A DNA stretch of 64,000 bases from Saccharopolyspora hirsuta (GTDB lineage Bacteria > Actinomycetota > Actinomycetes > Mycobacteriales > Pseudonocardiaceae), in the NCBI RefSeq assembly GCF_008630535.1, contig NZ_VWPH01000009.1:62001-126000 (forward strand), in the 5' to 3' direction. Each line of letters opens with the position of its first letter. Position 1 is the stretch's first letter. Position numbers and translations under genes: made by a program. Below, in pieces: positions 34,741 through 44,920 of this stretch. A model generated the notes under the pieces. It saw only the letters and a program-made list of their open reading frames with translations, did no database searches and was not told the origin of the DNA.

Positions 34741-36144
34741 GTGCCCACCGCCACCAAGACCGGCGCCCGGAAGCGGGTCGGCCTGACCGCGCTGTCCCCG
34801 CTGACCGCGTGGCTGACCCGGCCGCTGGCCTCGTTCCACCTGCTGCTGGCCGTCTTCGGTCTGCTGACGGTCTTCGGCCTGGTGATGGTGCTCTCGGCCT
34901 CCAGCGTCGACTCGTTCAACAAGGACGGTTCGTCCTACAGCGTCTTCAGCAAGCAGGTGATGTACTGCATCGCCGGACTGGTGCTGTTCTACGCGGCGCT
35001 GCGGGTGCCGGTGAAGCTGATGCGCCGGTACAGCCTGATCCTGCTCACCATCTGCCTCGGGCTGCTGGCGCTGGTGCTCACCCCGCTCGGCACCAAGCTC
35101 AACGGCGCCCAGAGCTGGTTCGTGATCGCCGGGGTGTCCTTCCAGCCGGTGGAGTTCGCCAAGGTCTCCTTCGCGCTGTGGGGCGCGCACGTGCTGGTCA
35201 CCAAGCGCGGCCTGATGAACCAGTACCGCCACCTGCTGGTGCCGGTGGTGCCCGCCGCGCTGCTGATGTTCACGCTGGTGATGCTGCAGCCCGACCTCGG
35301 TTCGACGATCACGCTGTTCCTGGTGCTGCTGGCGCTGCTGTGGTTCGCCGGGGCGCCGCTGCGGCTGTTCCTGATGGCGCTGCTGGGCGCGGCGACCGCC
35401 GGTGTGACGCTGGCCATGGTCGCCGACTACCGGATGGCGCGGATCACCGCGTTCCTGGACCCGATGGCCGACCCGACCGGCAACGGCTTCCAGGCCCGGC
35501 AGGCGCTGTTCGCGCTCGCCGACGGCGGGCTGTTCGGCCGCGGGCTGGGGCAGGGCTGGTCGAAGTGGCAGTACCTGCCCAACGTGCACAACGACTTCAT
35601 CTTCGCGGTGATCGGCGAGGAGCTGGGCTTCGTCGGCTGCGCGATCGTGCTGGCGCTCTACGGCACCACCGCCTACGTGGGCATGCGCATCGCGTTCCGC
35701 AACACCGACCCGTGGATCCGGCTGGTCTCGGCGACGCTGACCACCTTCCTGGTCGGCCAGGCGGTCATCAACATCGGCTACGTGGTGGGCCTGCTGCCCA
35801 CCACCGGGCTGCCGCTGCCGCTGATCTCCTCCGGCGGATCCTCGGTGGTGACCAGCATGCTGGTGTTCGGGCTGCTGGCGAACTTCGCCCGGCACGAACC
35901 CGAGGCGATCGCCGCGCTACGGTCTTTGGGACCGGGCCGGGTCGGCAAGCTGCTGAGGCTGCCCACCCCGGCGCCGTACCGGCCGCCCGCCAAGCGGCGT
36001 CCGGCACGACCCACCCCACGAAGCCGACCGGGAGCGAAGGGCTCCGGCGCGGCGGCAACACGCCGGGGAGGCGGGGACACCCGCGCGCGCGGAGCGCGCA
36101 GCGGCCCCGGATCCCGGGCGCAGACACGAGGAGGACACCGTTGA
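34741..36144 (+). CDS. ftsW: Septal peptidoglycan polymerase FtsW (SEDS family)
   Basis: A 467-aa polytopic protein. [30 protein letters not shown] (with the SEDS catalytic aspartate nearby), [15 protein letters not shown] and [15 protein letters not shown] are family signatures. It polymerises lipid II at the septum with FtsI. The C-terminal 80 residues are a basic Pro/Arg/Gly-rich cytoplasmic tail, longer than in most FtsW. The GTG at 34741 follows murD by 7 nt, and its stop overlaps the murG TTG. Confidence 0.95.
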   Translation: MPTATKTGARKRVGLTALSPLTAWLTRPLASFHLLLAVFGLLTVFGLVMVLSASSVDSFNKDGSSYSVFSKQVMYCIAGLVLFYAALRVPVKLMRRYSLILLTICLGLLALVLTPLGTKLNGAQSWFVIAGVSFQPVEFAKVSFALWGAHVLVTKRGLMNQYRHLLVPVVPAALLMFTLVMLQPDLGSTITLFLVLLALLWFAGAPLRLFLMALLGAATAGVTLAMVADYRMARITAFLDPMADPTGNGFQARQALFALADGGLFGRGLGQGWSKWQYLPNVHNDFIFAVIGEELGFVGCAIVLALYGTTAYVGMRIAFRNTDPWIRLVSATLTTFLVGQAVINIGYVVGLLPTTGLPLPLISSGGSSVVTSMLVFGLLANFARHEPEAIAALRSLGPGRVGKLLRLPTPAPYRPPAKRRPARPTPRSRPGAKGSGAAATRRGGGDTRARGARSGPGSRAQTRGGHR

Positions 36145-37295
36145 GCGGCGAGCAGACGGCCCGCATCGACCAGGGCGCGCTGGGCGACCCCAGGGGTGCT
36201 GCCGCGGCGCGGCGCCCGCTGTCGGTCGTGGTCGCCGGTGGCGGCACCGCCGGGCACGTCGAGCCCGCGATGGCGCTGGCCGACGCGGTGCGCCGGCTGC
36301 GCCCGGACGCCCGGGTGACGGCGCTGGGCACCGAGCGCGGCCTGGAGAACCGGCTGGTGCCCGCGCGCGGCTACCCGCTGGAGCTGATCCCGCCGGTGCC
36401 GATGCCCCGCAAGCCCAACGTCGACCTGCTGAAGCTGCCGCTGAAGGTGCGGGACTCGGTGAAGCAGACCCGCGCGGTGCTCGACCGGGTCGGCGCGGAC
36501 GTGGTGGTCGGCTTCGGCGGTTACGTGTCGCTGCCCGCCTACCTGGCCGCCCGCGGCCGGGTGCCGATCGTGGTGCACGAGGCGAACGCGCGCGCGGGCC
36601 TGGCGAACAAGGTCGGCGCGAAGTTCGCCGAGCGCGTGCTGGCGGCGACCCCGGACAGCGGCCTGCCCGGCGCGCAGACCATCGGGATCCCGCTGCGCGA
36701 GTCCATCACCCGGCTCGACCGCTGGGCGCTGCGGGCGCAGGCCCGCCAGCACTTCGGGCTGCACCCGCACGCGCCGACGATCCTGGTGTTCGGCGGTTCG
36801 CAGGGGGCGCGCACGCTCAACACGGCGTTCTCCGGCGCGGCTGAGGCGCTGGGCCGGGCCGGGATCGGCGTGCTGCACGCGCACGGCCCGAAGAACACCA
36901 TCGCGGTGCAGCAGGTCCCGGGCGCCCCGGTCTACAACGCGGTGCCCTACCTGGAGCGGATGGACCTGGCCTACGCCGCGGCGGACCTGGTGGTGTGCCG
37001 GTCCGGGGCGATGACCGTGGCCGAGGTCTCCGCGCTCGGGCTGCCCGCGGTGTTCGTGCCGCTGCCGCACGGCAACGGCGAGCAGGCGCTCAACGCGCAG
37101 CCGGTGGTGGCCCAGGGCGGGGCGCGGCTGGTGGCCGACGAGGACATGACCTCGCAGAAGGTGATCGACGAGGTCCTGCCGCTGGCGCTGGACCCGCAGC
37201 GGCTGCAGGAGATGAGCCGCGCGACCCTCGGCAGCGGGCACCGGGAGGCCGACCACGTGTTGGCGCAGATCGTGCTGGAGGTGGCGGGCCAGTGA
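36141..37295 (+). CDS. murG: Lipid II-forming N-acetylglucosaminyltransferase MurG
   Basis: A 384-aa GT28 glycosyltransferase. [21 protein letters not shown] is the lipid-I-binding Gly-rich loop, [15 protein letters not shown] and [13 protein letters not shown] the second, and [26 protein letters not shown] the UDP-GlcNAc site. It converts lipid I to lipid II on the inner membrane face. The start is TTG, overlapping the ftsW stop (TTGA), with AGGAGG 7 nt before it. About 24 residues precede the first conserved strand. Confidence 0.94.
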   Translation: MSGEQTARIDQGALGDPRGAAAARRPLSVVVAGGGTAGHVEPAMALADAVRRLRPDARVTALGTERGLENRLVPARGYPLELIPPVPMPRKPNVDLLKLPLKVRDSVKQTRAVLDRVGADVVVGFGGYVSLPAYLAARGRVPIVVHEANARAGLANKVGAKFAERVLAATPDSGLPGAQTIGIPLRESITRLDRWALRAQARQHFGLHPHAPTILVFGGSQGARTLNTAFSGAAEALGRAGIGVLHAHGPKNTIAVQQVPGAPVYNAVPYLERMDLAYAAADLVVCRSGAMTVAEVSALGLPAVFVPLPHGNGEQALNAQPVVAQGGARLVADEDMTSQKVIDEVLPLALDPQRLQEMSRATLGSGHREADHVLAQIVLEVAGQ

Positions 37296-38725
37296 CCGCA
37301 GCACCAGACCTCGACGCCGTGCTGGCCAGGGTGCACCTGGTCGGCATCGGCGGGGCCGGGATGAGCGGCATCGCCCGCATCCTGCTGGCCCGCGGCCACC
37401 AGGTGTCGGGCTCGGACGCCCGCGACTCGCGGACCGTGCTCGCGCTGCGGGCGCAGGGCGCGCACATCGGCATCGGGCACCGGGCGGAGAACCTGGACCA
37501 GTTCGACACCGACCCGACCGCGGTCGTGGTGTCCACCGCGATCCGGCCGGACAACCCCGAGCTCGTCGCCGCCCAGGAGCGCGGCATCACCGTGCTGCGC
37601 CGCGCTGAGGCGCTGGCCGCGCTGATGGCCGGGCACCGGGTGGCCTGCGTGGCTGGCACCCACGGCAAGACCTCGACCACGTCGATGCTCACCGTGGCGC
37701 TGCAGCACTGCCGGTTCGACCCGTCGTTCGCGATCGGCGGCGACCTCAACGAGTCGGGCGCGAACGCGCACCACGGCGACGGCAGCATCTTCGTCGCCGA
37801 AGCCGACGAGAGCGACGGCTCGTTCCTGGTGTTCTCCCCGTCGGTGGCGGTGGTGACCAACGTCGAGCCCGACCACCTGGACCACCACGGCACCGCCGAG
37901 GCCTACACCAAGGTCTTCGAGGACTTCGTGCAGCGCATCGAACCCGGCGGGGTGCTGATCGCCTGCGCCGACGACGCCGGGTCGGCGGAGCTGGCCGACC
38001 GCGCGGAAGCCGCCGGGGTCCGGGTGCGCCGCTACGGCAAGTCCGCGACCGGCGCCGCCGACGCGCGGCTGGTGGACTACCGGGCCGAGCAGGGCACCGG
38101 GGTGGCGACCGTGGAGCTCGGCGGCGAGCGCATCGACGTGCGGGTGTCGGTGCCGGGCGAGCACATGGCGGGCAACGCGACCGCCGCGCTGCTGGCCGGG
38201 CTGGAGCTCGGCGCGCCGCTGGGCGGGCTGCTCGACGGGCTGGCCGCGTTCGGCGGGGTGCGGCGCCGGTTCGAGTTCCGCGGGCGGGCGCGGGGCGTCC
38301 GCGTCTACGACGACTACGCGCACCACCCGACGGAGGTCGACGCCCAGCTGCGCGCGGCCCGCCCGGTGGCCGCGGACGGTCGGCTGGTCGTGGTGTTCCA
38401 GCCGCACCTGTTCTCCCGCACGGCGGCCTTCGCGGCGGAGTTCGCGACCGCGCTGGCGCTGGCCGACGAGGTGGTCGTGCTCGACGTCTACGGCGCGCGC
38501 GAGGACCCGCAGCCCGGCGTCACCGGCAAGCTGATCGCCGACCAGGTCCCGCTGCCCGCGGACAAGGTGCACTACCAGCCGTCCTTCACCGAGGTGCCGC
38601 AGCTGGTGGCGGGTCTGGCCCGCTCCGGTGACCTGGTGCTGACCATGGGCGCCGGTGACGTGACCATGCTCGGCGCGGAGATCCTCGCGGAGATCGACCG
38701 CGGCACCGCGGAGGTCCGCGGGTGA
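37292..38725 (+). CDS. murC: UDP-N-acetylmuramate:L-alanine ligase MurC
   Basis: A 477-aa Mur ligase. [19 protein letters not shown] opens the UDP-binding domain; [14 protein letters not shown] is the ATP loop; [14 protein letters not shown] and [15 protein letters not shown] are MurC-specific. It attaches L-alanine to UDP-MurNAc, the first peptide step. The GTG overlaps the murG stop by three bases and its own TGA overlaps the ftsQ start. Confidence 0.95.
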   Translation: MTAAPDLDAVLARVHLVGIGGAGMSGIARILLARGHQVSGSDARDSRTVLALRAQGAHIGIGHRAENLDQFDTDPTAVVVSTAIRPDNPELVAAQERGITVLRRAEALAALMAGHRVACVAGTHGKTSTTSMLTVALQHCRFDPSFAIGGDLNESGANAHHGDGSIFVAEADESDGSFLVFSPSVAVVTNVEPDHLDHHGTAEAYTKVFEDFVQRIEPGGVLIACADDAGSAELADRAEAAGVRVRRYGKSATGAADARLVDYRAEQGTGVATVELGGERIDVRVSVPGEHMAGNATAALLAGLELGAPLGGLLDGLAAFGGVRRRFEFRGRARGVRVYDDYAHHPTEVDAQLRAARPVAADGRLVVVFQPHLFSRTAAFAAEFATALALADEVVVLDVYGAREDPQPGVTGKLIADQVPLPADKVHYQPSFTEVPQLVAGLARSGDLVLTMGAGDVTMLGAEILAEIDRGTAEVRG

Positions 38726-39468
38726 CCTCGACGCGCCGTCGCGCAGCGGACCGACCCGGGGTGCGCAGCACCCGGGGCCGCCCGGTGCGGGGCGGCGCGG
38801 CGGCGCCGCCGAAGTGGCGCCGCTGGGCGCTGCCGCTCGTGCTGGCCGCGGTGACCGTGCTGGCCCTGGTCCTCTACTTCACCCCGCTGCTGGGCGTGCG
38901 GTCGGTGGAGGTCGTGGGCAACACCTCGCTGGACCACGACGAGGTGGTGCGCGCCTCGGGCATCGAGACCGGCACCCCGATGCTGCAGGTCGACGCGGCC
39001 GAGATCCGCGACCGGCTGCAGGCGGTGCCGAAGATCGCGGCGGCGGAGGTGGTGCTGTCCTGGCCGTCGGCGGTGCAGGTGCGCGTCACCGAACGGGTCC
39101 CGGCGGCGTTCCTGGTGGCGCGCAACGGGATCGAGCTGGTGGACGCGACCGGCATGCCGTTCCAGACGGTCCCGGAACCCCCGGCGGACCTCCCGGAGCT
39201 CAAGGTCCGCGAAGCCTCCCAGACGGACCCGGCGACGAGGGCGGGCATGCTGGTCCTGACCTCGGTCCCGCAGCCGGTGCGAGCCGAGATCACCGCGGTC
39301 CTGGCGGAGAACCCGAACGACATCCGCCTGCTCCTCAAGGGGGACCGCCAGATCGAGTGGGGCTCCCAGGAGGAGGCGGAGAAGAAGGCGGCGATACTCC
39401 CGGCGCTGCTGACCCGCCCGGGCAAGGTCTTCGACGTCACCACCCCCGCCCTCCCGACGGTGTCCTGA
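38722..39468 (+). CDS. ftsQ: Cell division protein FtsQ
   Basis: A 248-aa bitopic protein. A basic cytoplasmic segment and a transmembrane helix ([19 protein letters not shown], about 33-52) precede an external POTRA domain ([21 protein letters not shown]) and the FtsQ beta domain ([20 protein letters not shown]). It links FtsL and FtsB to the rest of the divisome. GTG start overlapping murC. In relatives ftsZ follows directly; here a 6.9-kb island separates them. Confidence 0.93.
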   Translation: MTSTRRRAADRPGVRSTRGRPVRGGAAAPPKWRRWALPLVLAAVTVLALVLYFTPLLGVRSVEVVGNTSLDHDEVVRASGIETGTPMLQVDAAEIRDRLQAVPKIAAAEVVLSWPSAVQVRVTERVPAAFLVARNGIELVDATGMPFQTVPEPPADLPELKVREASQTDPATRAGMLVLTSVPQPVRAEITAVLAENPNDIRLLLKGDRQIEWGSQEEAEKKAAILPALLTRPGKVFDVTTPALPTVS

Positions 39469-39524
39469 CGCCGCCGAGCCCGAGGGCGATCCTCCGGTCA
39501 AGATCATCTTTGTCACGCTAACGT

Positions 39525-40760
39525 GTGATCGTGTTCAGGGTCAGCGGCGAGGCTCCGGAGTCCGTCTTCTCGGTGGCAGCTCATCCGACCAGGCGGTTGC
39601 GGGTCGTGCGGCCGTCGGGCAGTCGTGTCGTGCCTCCGGTGGACCTCGCCGAGGCCGAGGAGTTCCTGCGGCTGTTCCACACCGAGAACCGGGATTCCGG
39701 TTCGTTGCAGCAGCGGTTGGACCGGGTTCGGTACGAGGTCGAGACCGTCGGGACCTATCGGCACACCCCGGAGGAGCTGGCCTTCGGGGCGCGGGTGGCG
39801 TGGCGCAACAGCGCGCGCTGCATCGGGCGGTTGTACTGGCGGAGCCTGAAGGTGCGCGACCTGCGCGACGTGCACACCGCCGCCGGTGTCGCCGGGCACT
39901 GCGTGCAGCACCTGCGGATGGCCACCAACAACGGCAAGATCCGGCCGGTGATCAGCGTGTTCCCGCCGGAGGTGCCGCAGCGGCCCGCGCCGCGGATCTG
40001 GAACGAGCAGCTGATCCGCTACGCCGGGCACCAGCGGCCGGACGGTTCCGTGCTGGGCGACCCGCGGTACGCGCGGTTCACCGAGGCGCTGACGCGCTTC
40101 GGCTGGCGGCCGCAGCGGCGCAGCGCCTTCGACGTGCTGCCGCTGGTCGTGGAGACCGCTGACGAGGGGCCGCACATGTTCGCGGTGCCGTCGGACGCGG
40201 TGCTGGAGGTGCCGCTGAGCCACCCGGACCTGCCGTGGTTCGCCGAGCTCGGGCTGCGCTGGCACGCGGTTCCGGTGATCAGCAACATGCGGTTGCGCAT
40301 CGGCGGCGTCTCCTACCCGGCCGCGCCGTTCAACGGCTGGTACATGGGCACCGAGATCGGCGCCCGCAACTTCGCCGACACCGACCGCTACGACCTGATC
40401 CCGGTGGTCGCCGAGCGGTTGGGGCTGGACACCTCGCGCGAGGACACGCTGTGGCGGGACCGCGCCCTGGTCGAGCTCAACCGCGCGGTGCTGCACTCCT
40501 ACCGGAAGGCCGGGGTGACCATCACCGACCACCACACGGAGTCGCACCGCTTCCTGACGCACCTGGCGAAGGAGGAGGCGGCGGGCCGCAAGTGCCCGGT
40601 GGACTGGAGCTGGATCGTGCCGCCGATGTCGGGCTCGCTGACCCCGGTGTTCCACCGGTACTACGACGAGTCCCACCAGCTGCCGAACTTCGAGCTCGAC
40701 GAGGACGCCACCCGCCGAGCCCTCGAAGGCGGCCCACCCCGCTTCCGCCCGCACGGCTGA
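39525..40760 (+). CDS. nos: Bacterial nitric oxide synthase, oxygenase domain
   Basis: About 411 aa. RVAWRNSARCIGRLYW contains the haem-thiolate cysteine (C99), and APFNGWYMGTEIGARNFADTDRYD the arginine-binding glutamate (E277). The 178-residue spacing agrees with animal NOS (about 177). HMRMATN-like and CPVDWSWIVPP blocks also match. No flavin reductase domain is attached, as in Bacillus NOS, so electrons must come from cellular redox proteins. It makes NO and citrulline from L-arginine. GTG codons at 39525 and 39531 both fit; TAACGT (39523-39528) suits a leaderless start at the second. It lies between ftsQ and ftsZ, alone on its transcript or with the ABC genes 123 nt on. Confidence 0.92.
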   Translation: MIVFRVSGEAPESVFSVAAHPTRRLRVVRPSGSRVVPPVDLAEAEEFLRLFHTENRDSGSLQQRLDRVRYEVETVGTYRHTPEELAFGARVAWRNSARCIGRLYWRSLKVRDLRDVHTAAGVAGHCVQHLRMATNNGKIRPVISVFPPEVPQRPAPRIWNEQLIRYAGHQRPDGSVLGDPRYARFTEALTRFGWRPQRRSAFDVLPLVVETADEGPHMFAVPSDAVLEVPLSHPDLPWFAELGLRWHAVPVISNMRLRIGGVSYPAAPFNGWYMGTEIGARNFADTDRYDLIPVVAERLGLDTSREDTLWRDRALVELNRAVLHSYRKAGVTITDHHTESHRFLTHLAKEEAAGRKCPVDWSWIVPPMSGSLTPVFHRYYDESHQLPNFELDEDATRRALEGGPPRFRPHG

Positions 40761-40883
40761 GCGCCCCGGGCGGTTTCGCCCGAAATCGGCGGGATCGCCG
40801 ACGTCAGCTCGCCACGAATGGCGCATTGACCCCGGTGGGGCGGTCTCAATAGCGTCCTCAGCAATCGTTTTCCGGGACTGGGG

Positions 40884-42224
40884 GTGATCGGAGTGGCTCG
40901 CCCGCGCGGGAGGATCAGCCGTCGCTCGTTCCTGGGCGGGGCCGCGGCGCTGGCCGCTCCGGCGCTGGTCGGGTGCGGTCCGGCGCGCAACCCGGACGAG
41001 ATCACCTTCTGGAACTTCTACGGGCCCGGCGGGCAGCAGAAGTCGCAGAGCGACTGGTTCGTGCAGCTGGCCGAGGAGTGGAACGCCACCCACGACGTCA
41101 AGGTCCGGCTGCGCTACGTGCCGACCAAGGACTACACCTCCGGCCCGACGCTGCAGACCTCGTTCAGCGCGGGTGCCGGGCCGGACGTCTTCCTGCTCAG
41201 CCCCGGCGACTTCCTGCGGTACCACAACGGCGGCGCGCTGCTCGACCTCACGCCGCACCTGGACCCAGAGGTGCGCGCGGACTTCCTGCCGCAGGTGCTG
41301 GAGACCCGCCTGGTCGGCGACCGGGTCTACGGCCTGCCGATGGAGATCGAACCGCTCGCGCTCTACTACGGCGAAGCAGCCCTCGAGCAGGCCCGGCTCG
41401 CCGAGGGCGACCTGCCGCGCACCTGGGACCAGCTGATCGCGGTCGCCGAGCGGCTGACCACCCCGGACCGGTTCGGGCTGCTGCTGGAGACCAATCCCGG
41501 CTACTACCAGAACTTCACCTTCTACCAGGCGATGTGGATGGCCGGGGGAGAGGTGTTCACCCCGGACCAGCGGCGCGCGGCGTTCAACGGCCCGGGGGCG
41601 CACGCCGCGCTGCAGTTCTGGCAGGACACCGTCACCGCAGGTGTCGCCCCGCGCCGGGTGAAGGGGGCGGGCGGCAACGACTCGATCTCCAACATCGCCG
41701 ACGGCTACTGCGCCATGCAGCAGCTCGGCATCTGGGGCATCGCCGAGATCGCCGAGCAGGCCCCGGACTTCCGCTACGGCGTCATCCCCATGCCCAGCCC
41801 CTCCGGTGGCGGCTACACCACGGCCCTGGGCAGCTGGGCGATGGTGGCCAACGCCAGGAGCGCGAACCCGCAGGCCGCGGCCGAGTTCGTGGTGTGGGCG
41901 CTGGGGTCCGCCGACCCGGCGTGCATCGAGCGGATGCGCCGCTGGAACACCATCGCCAAGACCAACCTGCCGCCGCGCTACTCGGTCCAGCGCGCCGCGG
42001 AGCAGCACGGGGCCTTCGACAGCGGACCGATGCGGGTGTTCAACGAGGAGGTGATGGCCCGGGCCCGGCCGGAACCCCGCTACCCGCCGGAGATCTACCG
42101 GGCGATCTCCGACGCGGTGCAGTCCTGCCAGCTCGACGGCGGTGACCCGGTGGCGGCGGCCGAGGCCGCGGCCGCGCAGATCGACACGTTCTTGTCCACC
42201 TACGACGGAGCGCCGATCAATTGA
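40884..42224 (+). CDS. Sugar ABC transporter substrate-binding lipoprotein (Tat-exported)
   Basis: About 446 aa. RISRRSFLGGAAALAAPALVGC combines a twin-arginine signal with a lipobox (L-V-G-C), so the protein is probably exported folded and lipid-anchored. EITFWNFYGPGG, FSAGAGPDVFLLSPGDF and VYGLPMEIEPLALYYG are typical of family 1 carbohydrate-binding proteins. It delivers an unknown sugar to the two permeases that follow with overlapping starts. The GTG at 40884 is used; a second GTG at 40893 is also possible. Confidence 0.88.
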   Translation: MIGVARPRGRISRRSFLGGAAALAAPALVGCGPARNPDEITFWNFYGPGGQQKSQSDWFVQLAEEWNATHDVKVRLRYVPTKDYTSGPTLQTSFSAGAGPDVFLLSPGDFLRYHNGGALLDLTPHLDPEVRADFLPQVLETRLVGDRVYGLPMEIEPLALYYGEAALEQARLAEGDLPRTWDQLIAVAERLTTPDRFGLLLETNPGYYQNFTFYQAMWMAGGEVFTPDQRRAAFNGPGAHAALQFWQDTVTAGVAPRRVKGAGGNDSISNIADGYCAMQQLGIWGIAEIAEQAPDFRYGVIPMPSPSGGGYTTALGSWAMVANARSANPQAAAEFVVWALGSADPACIERMRRWNTIAKTNLPPRYSVQRAAEQHGAFDSGPMRVFNEEVMARARPEPRYPPEIYRAISDAVQSCQLDGGDPVAAAEAAAAQIDTFLSTYDGAPIN

Positions 42225-43099
42225 GCGACCGACGACGATCCGACGCCGGGGCGGCCTTCGCCTTCCTGGCCCCCGACGGCATCGGCCTGCTGCTGTTCGT
42301 CCTCATCCCGACCGCGATGGCGCTGGTGGTGGGGCTGTTCGACGTCGACGGGTTCGGCAACGTCGAGTGGGCCGGGCTGGACAACTTCCGCCTGATGGCC
42401 GGGGACGGGCTGCTGTGGCGCAGCTTCGGCATCACCGCGCTGTACGCGGTGCTGTTCGTGCCGCTGGCGTTCTTCGCCGCGCTGGGGCTGGCGCTGCTGG
42501 TCAAGGACCACTTCCCCGGGGTCGGCGCGGTGCGCGCGGCGCTGTTCCTGCCGAACGCGGTGAGCCTGGTGGTGATCGGCCTGCTCTGGCAGTTCCTGCT
42601 CACCGACAAGACCGGCGTGCTGGCGAAGCTGACCGGGCTGGACGGGGTGTCCTGGCTGGGCGATCCCGGCCTGGCGCTGATCACCCTGGTGCTGATCAGC
42701 GTGTGGTTCCTGATGGGCTACCAGATGCTGATCTTCCTCGGCGGCCTGCAGGACATCCCGCGCGAGTACTACGACGCGGCTACTGCGGACGGCGGCGGGC
42801 GGTGGCAGCGGTTCCGCCACGTGACCTGGCCGATGCTGCGCCCGACCAGCTTCTTCGTGCTGGTCACCTCGACGATCAACGCGGTCACCGGGATGCAGGT
42901 GTTCGACCTGGTCTTCGTCACCACCTCCGGCGGACCGGCCAACGCCACCACCACCGTCGTGTACTACGCCTACCAGCAGGCCTTCCAGTTCGGCCGGTTC
43001 GGCTACGCCGCGGCGATCTGCGCGCTGCTGGTGGTCGCGCTCGGCGCGGTCACCGCGGCGATGTTCGCCCTGACCAGGGGAGGCCGGTTCGATGCGTAG
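42221..43099 (+). CDS. Sugar ABC transporter permease (MalF/UgpA type)
   Basis: A 292-aa protein with six transmembrane helices. IPREYYDAATADGGGRWQRFRHVTWPML is the EAA loop that contacts the ATPase. AFLAPDGIGLLLFVLIPTAMAL opens the permease. The start is TTG, overlapping the stop of the binding-protein gene (TTGA). It pairs with the MalG-type permease next to it. Confidence 0.9.
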   Translation: MSDRRRSDAGAAFAFLAPDGIGLLLFVLIPTAMALVVGLFDVDGFGNVEWAGLDNFRLMAGDGLLWRSFGITALYAVLFVPLAFFAALGLALLVKDHFPGVGAVRAALFLPNAVSLVVIGLLWQFLLTDKTGVLAKLTGLDGVSWLGDPGLALITLVLISVWFLMGYQMLIFLGGLQDIPREYYDAATADGGGRWQRFRHVTWPMLRPTSFFVLVTSTINAVTGMQVFDLVFVTTSGGPANATTTVVYYAYQQAFQFGRFGYAAAICALLVVALGAVTAAMFALTRGGRFDA

Positions 43100-43892
43100 G
43101 GTGCGCGGGCGAGCGGTCGCGGCCTACCTGCTGGCCCTCCTGGTGGTCTCCCCGCTGCTGTGGTTCTCGCTGAGCGCGTTCCGCCCGGAGTCCGAGCTCT
43201 ACGACCTGGGCTGGCCGGGCGAGCTCACCCTCGCCAACGTGGTCTACGTGCTGACCGAGGTGCCGTTCCTGCGCTACCTCGCCAACAGCGCGTTCGTCGC
43301 GGTGACGGTCACCGTGATCGCCCTGTTCCTGCACTCGATGGCGGCTTACGCGCTGGCCCGGATGTCCTTCCGCGGCCGGGGGCTGGCGTTCGCCTCGGTG
43401 GTGGCCACGCTGCTGATCTCGCTGCCGGTGATCCTGGTCCCGCTGTTCATCGTGGTGCGCGGGCTGGGCATGGTGGACACCTACGCCGGGCTGATCGTGC
43501 CGGGCCTGTTCAACGCCTTCGGCATCTTCCTGCTGCGCCAGTTCTACCTGGGCGTGCCGCGCGAGCTGGAGGAGGCGGCGCACCTCGACGGCTGCGGCCA
43601 CTGGCGGATCTACTGGCACGTGATCCTGCCGCTGAGCCGCCCGATGCTGGCCGCGCTGGCGGTGCTGTTCTTCCTGGCGAACTGGAACTCGTTCCTGTGG
43701 CCGCTGGCGGTGGCCCAGGACGAGTCGCTGCGCGTGGTGCAGGTCGGCATCGCCTCCCTGCAGGGCCAGTACGCCTCCAAGCAGCACTACGTGATCGCCG
43801 CAGCGGTCCTGGCGGCGCTCCCGACGGTCCTGGTCTTCCTGCTCGGCCAGCGCTGGCTGGTGGCCTCGCTGAAGACCACCGGCCTGCGCTGA
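43092..43892 (+). CDS. Sugar ABC transporter permease (MalG/UgpE type)
   Basis: A 266-aa protein with six transmembrane helices. VPRELEEAAHLDGCGHWRIYWHVILPL is the EAA loop. It overlaps the preceding permease by 8 nt. No ATPase gene follows, so the system must borrow a shared MsiK-type ATPase encoded elsewhere, a common arrangement in actinobacteria. A GTGAG-type inverted repeat overlaps its 3' boundary. Confidence 0.9.
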   Translation: MRRVRGRAVAAYLLALLVVSPLLWFSLSAFRPESELYDLGWPGELTLANVVYVLTEVPFLRYLANSAFVAVTVTVIALFLHSMAAYALARMSFRGRGLAFASVVATLLISLPVILVPLFIVVRGLGMVDTYAGLIVPGLFNAFGIFLLRQFYLGVPRELEEAAHLDGCGHWRIYWHVILPLSRPMLAALAVLFFLANWNSFLWPLAVAQDESLRVVQVGIASLQGQYASKQHYVIAAAVLAALPTVLVFLLGQRWLVASLKTTGLR

Positions 43893-43894
43893 GC

Positions 43895-43938
43895 TCGTGA
43901 GTGCGAAAACCGCCTCCAGCCGGTCTTCGCGCTCACGA
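43895..43938. terminator. GTGAG-capped inverted repeat between the ABC and WYL genes
   Basis: Arms TCGTGAGTGCGAAAACCG (43895-43912) and CGGTCTTCGCGCTCACGA (43921-43938) match at 16 of 18 positions, the rest being G-U compatible. It lies 2 nt after the permease stop and 2 nt before the -10 of the next gene, so it could both end one transcript and regulate the next. Confidence 0.6.
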
Positions 43939-43939
43939 C

Positions 43940-43945
43940 TATTCT
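43940..43945 (+). promoter_or_regulatory. -10 hexamer of a leaderless promoter for the WYL regulator
   Basis: TATTCT is followed by 6 nt and then the GTG at 43952, the spacing expected for a leaderless mRNA. There is no Shine-Dalgarno. The adjacent palindrome could hold an operator for the regulator itself. Confidence 0.5.
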
Positions 43946-43951
43946 CGCGGG

Positions 43952-44920
43952 GTGCGGGCGTCCCGGTTGGTCTCGTTGTTGTCCCTGCTCCAGGTGCGGG
44001 GGTCGATGACCGGCCCGGAGCTGGCCCGCGAGCTGGAGGTCTCGGAGCGCACGGTGGCCCGGGACGTGCTCGCGCTGGCCGAGGCCGGGGTGCCGGTCTA
44101 CGCCGAGCGGGGGCGGGCTGGCGGGTACCGGCTGCTCGGCGGCTACCGGTCGAAGCTCACCGGGCTCCACCAGGCCGAGGCCGAAGCGCTGTTCCTGTCC
44201 GGAGTTCCCGCCGCAGCGGCCGAGATGGGACTCGGGGAGGCGGTCGTGGCGGCCCGGCGCAAGGCCTCGGCGGCCCTGCCGCCGCCGTTCCGCGATGCGC
44301 CGGAGCGCGTGGGCCAGCGCTTCCACCTCGACGCGCCGCGCTGGTTCCGCGAGGCCGAAACCCCGGCGGTGCTGGCGGAGCTGAGCCGCGCGGTGTGGTC
44401 CGACCTCAAGGTCGCGGCCTCCTACGAGCGCGGTCGGCAGGAGGTGCGGCGCGAGCTCGACCCCCACGGCCTCGTGCTCAAGGCCGGTGTCTGGTACCTG
44501 GTCGCCCGCCGCGACCAGCGGTTCCTGACCTACCGGGTGGACCGCTTCCGCACCGTCGAGGTGCTCGGCGAACCGTTCGACCGGGACGCGGACTTCGACC
44601 TCGCCGCGTTCTGGGAGGAGAAGTCCGAGGAGTTCGCCCGGTCCCTGCTGCGCGAGACGATCGAGATCCGGATCAGCCCGTCCGGCCTGCGCAAACTGCG
44701 CGTGGTCGCCGATCCCGCGGGAGCGCAAGCGGCCGAAGCCGCGGCGGGCGAACCGGACGCCGACGGCTGGGTCTGCACGCGACTGCCGGTCGAATCCCTC
44801 GACGTCGCCTACGACCAGCTCCTCGGCATGGGCCCCGAGCTCGAAGTCCTCGCGCCGCCGGAGCTGCGCGCTCGCTTCGCCCGAGCCGCCCACCGGCTCA
44901 CCGAGCTCTACGAGTCGTGA
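43952..44920 (+). CDS. HTH-WYL transcriptional regulator
   Basis: About 322 aa. An N-terminal helix-turn-helix ([32 protein letters not shown]) precedes a WYL ligand-sensing domain ([26 protein letters not shown]) and a WCX C-terminal extension. Such regulators respond to small molecules or nucleic-acid signals. GTG start chosen for the leaderless promoter; an in-frame ATG at 43901 would read through the palindrome. It probably controls the ABC operon or the convergent SDR gene; neither is shown. Confidence 0.85.
   Translation: MRASRLVSLLSLLQVRGSMTGPELARELEVSERTVARDVLALAEAGVPVYAERGRAGGYRLLGGYRSKLTGLHQAEAEALFLSGVPAAAAEMGLGEAVVAARRKASAALPPPFRDAPERVGQRFHLDAPRWFREAETPAVLAELSRAVWSDLKVAASYERGRQEVRRELDPHGLVLKAGVWYLVARRDQRFLTYRVDRFRTVEVLGEPFDRDADFDLAAFWEEKSEEFARSLLRETIEIRISPSGLRKLRVVADPAGAQAAEAAAGEPDADGWVCTRLPVESLDVAYDQLLGMGPELEVLAPPELRARFARAAHRLTELYES

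Noticed and set aside
40884-43892. ABC operon as part of a NOS biosynthetic pathway
   Set aside because: Only proximity supports it: the genes are 123 nt apart, the substrate-binding protein is sugar-type and nothing ties it to arginine.
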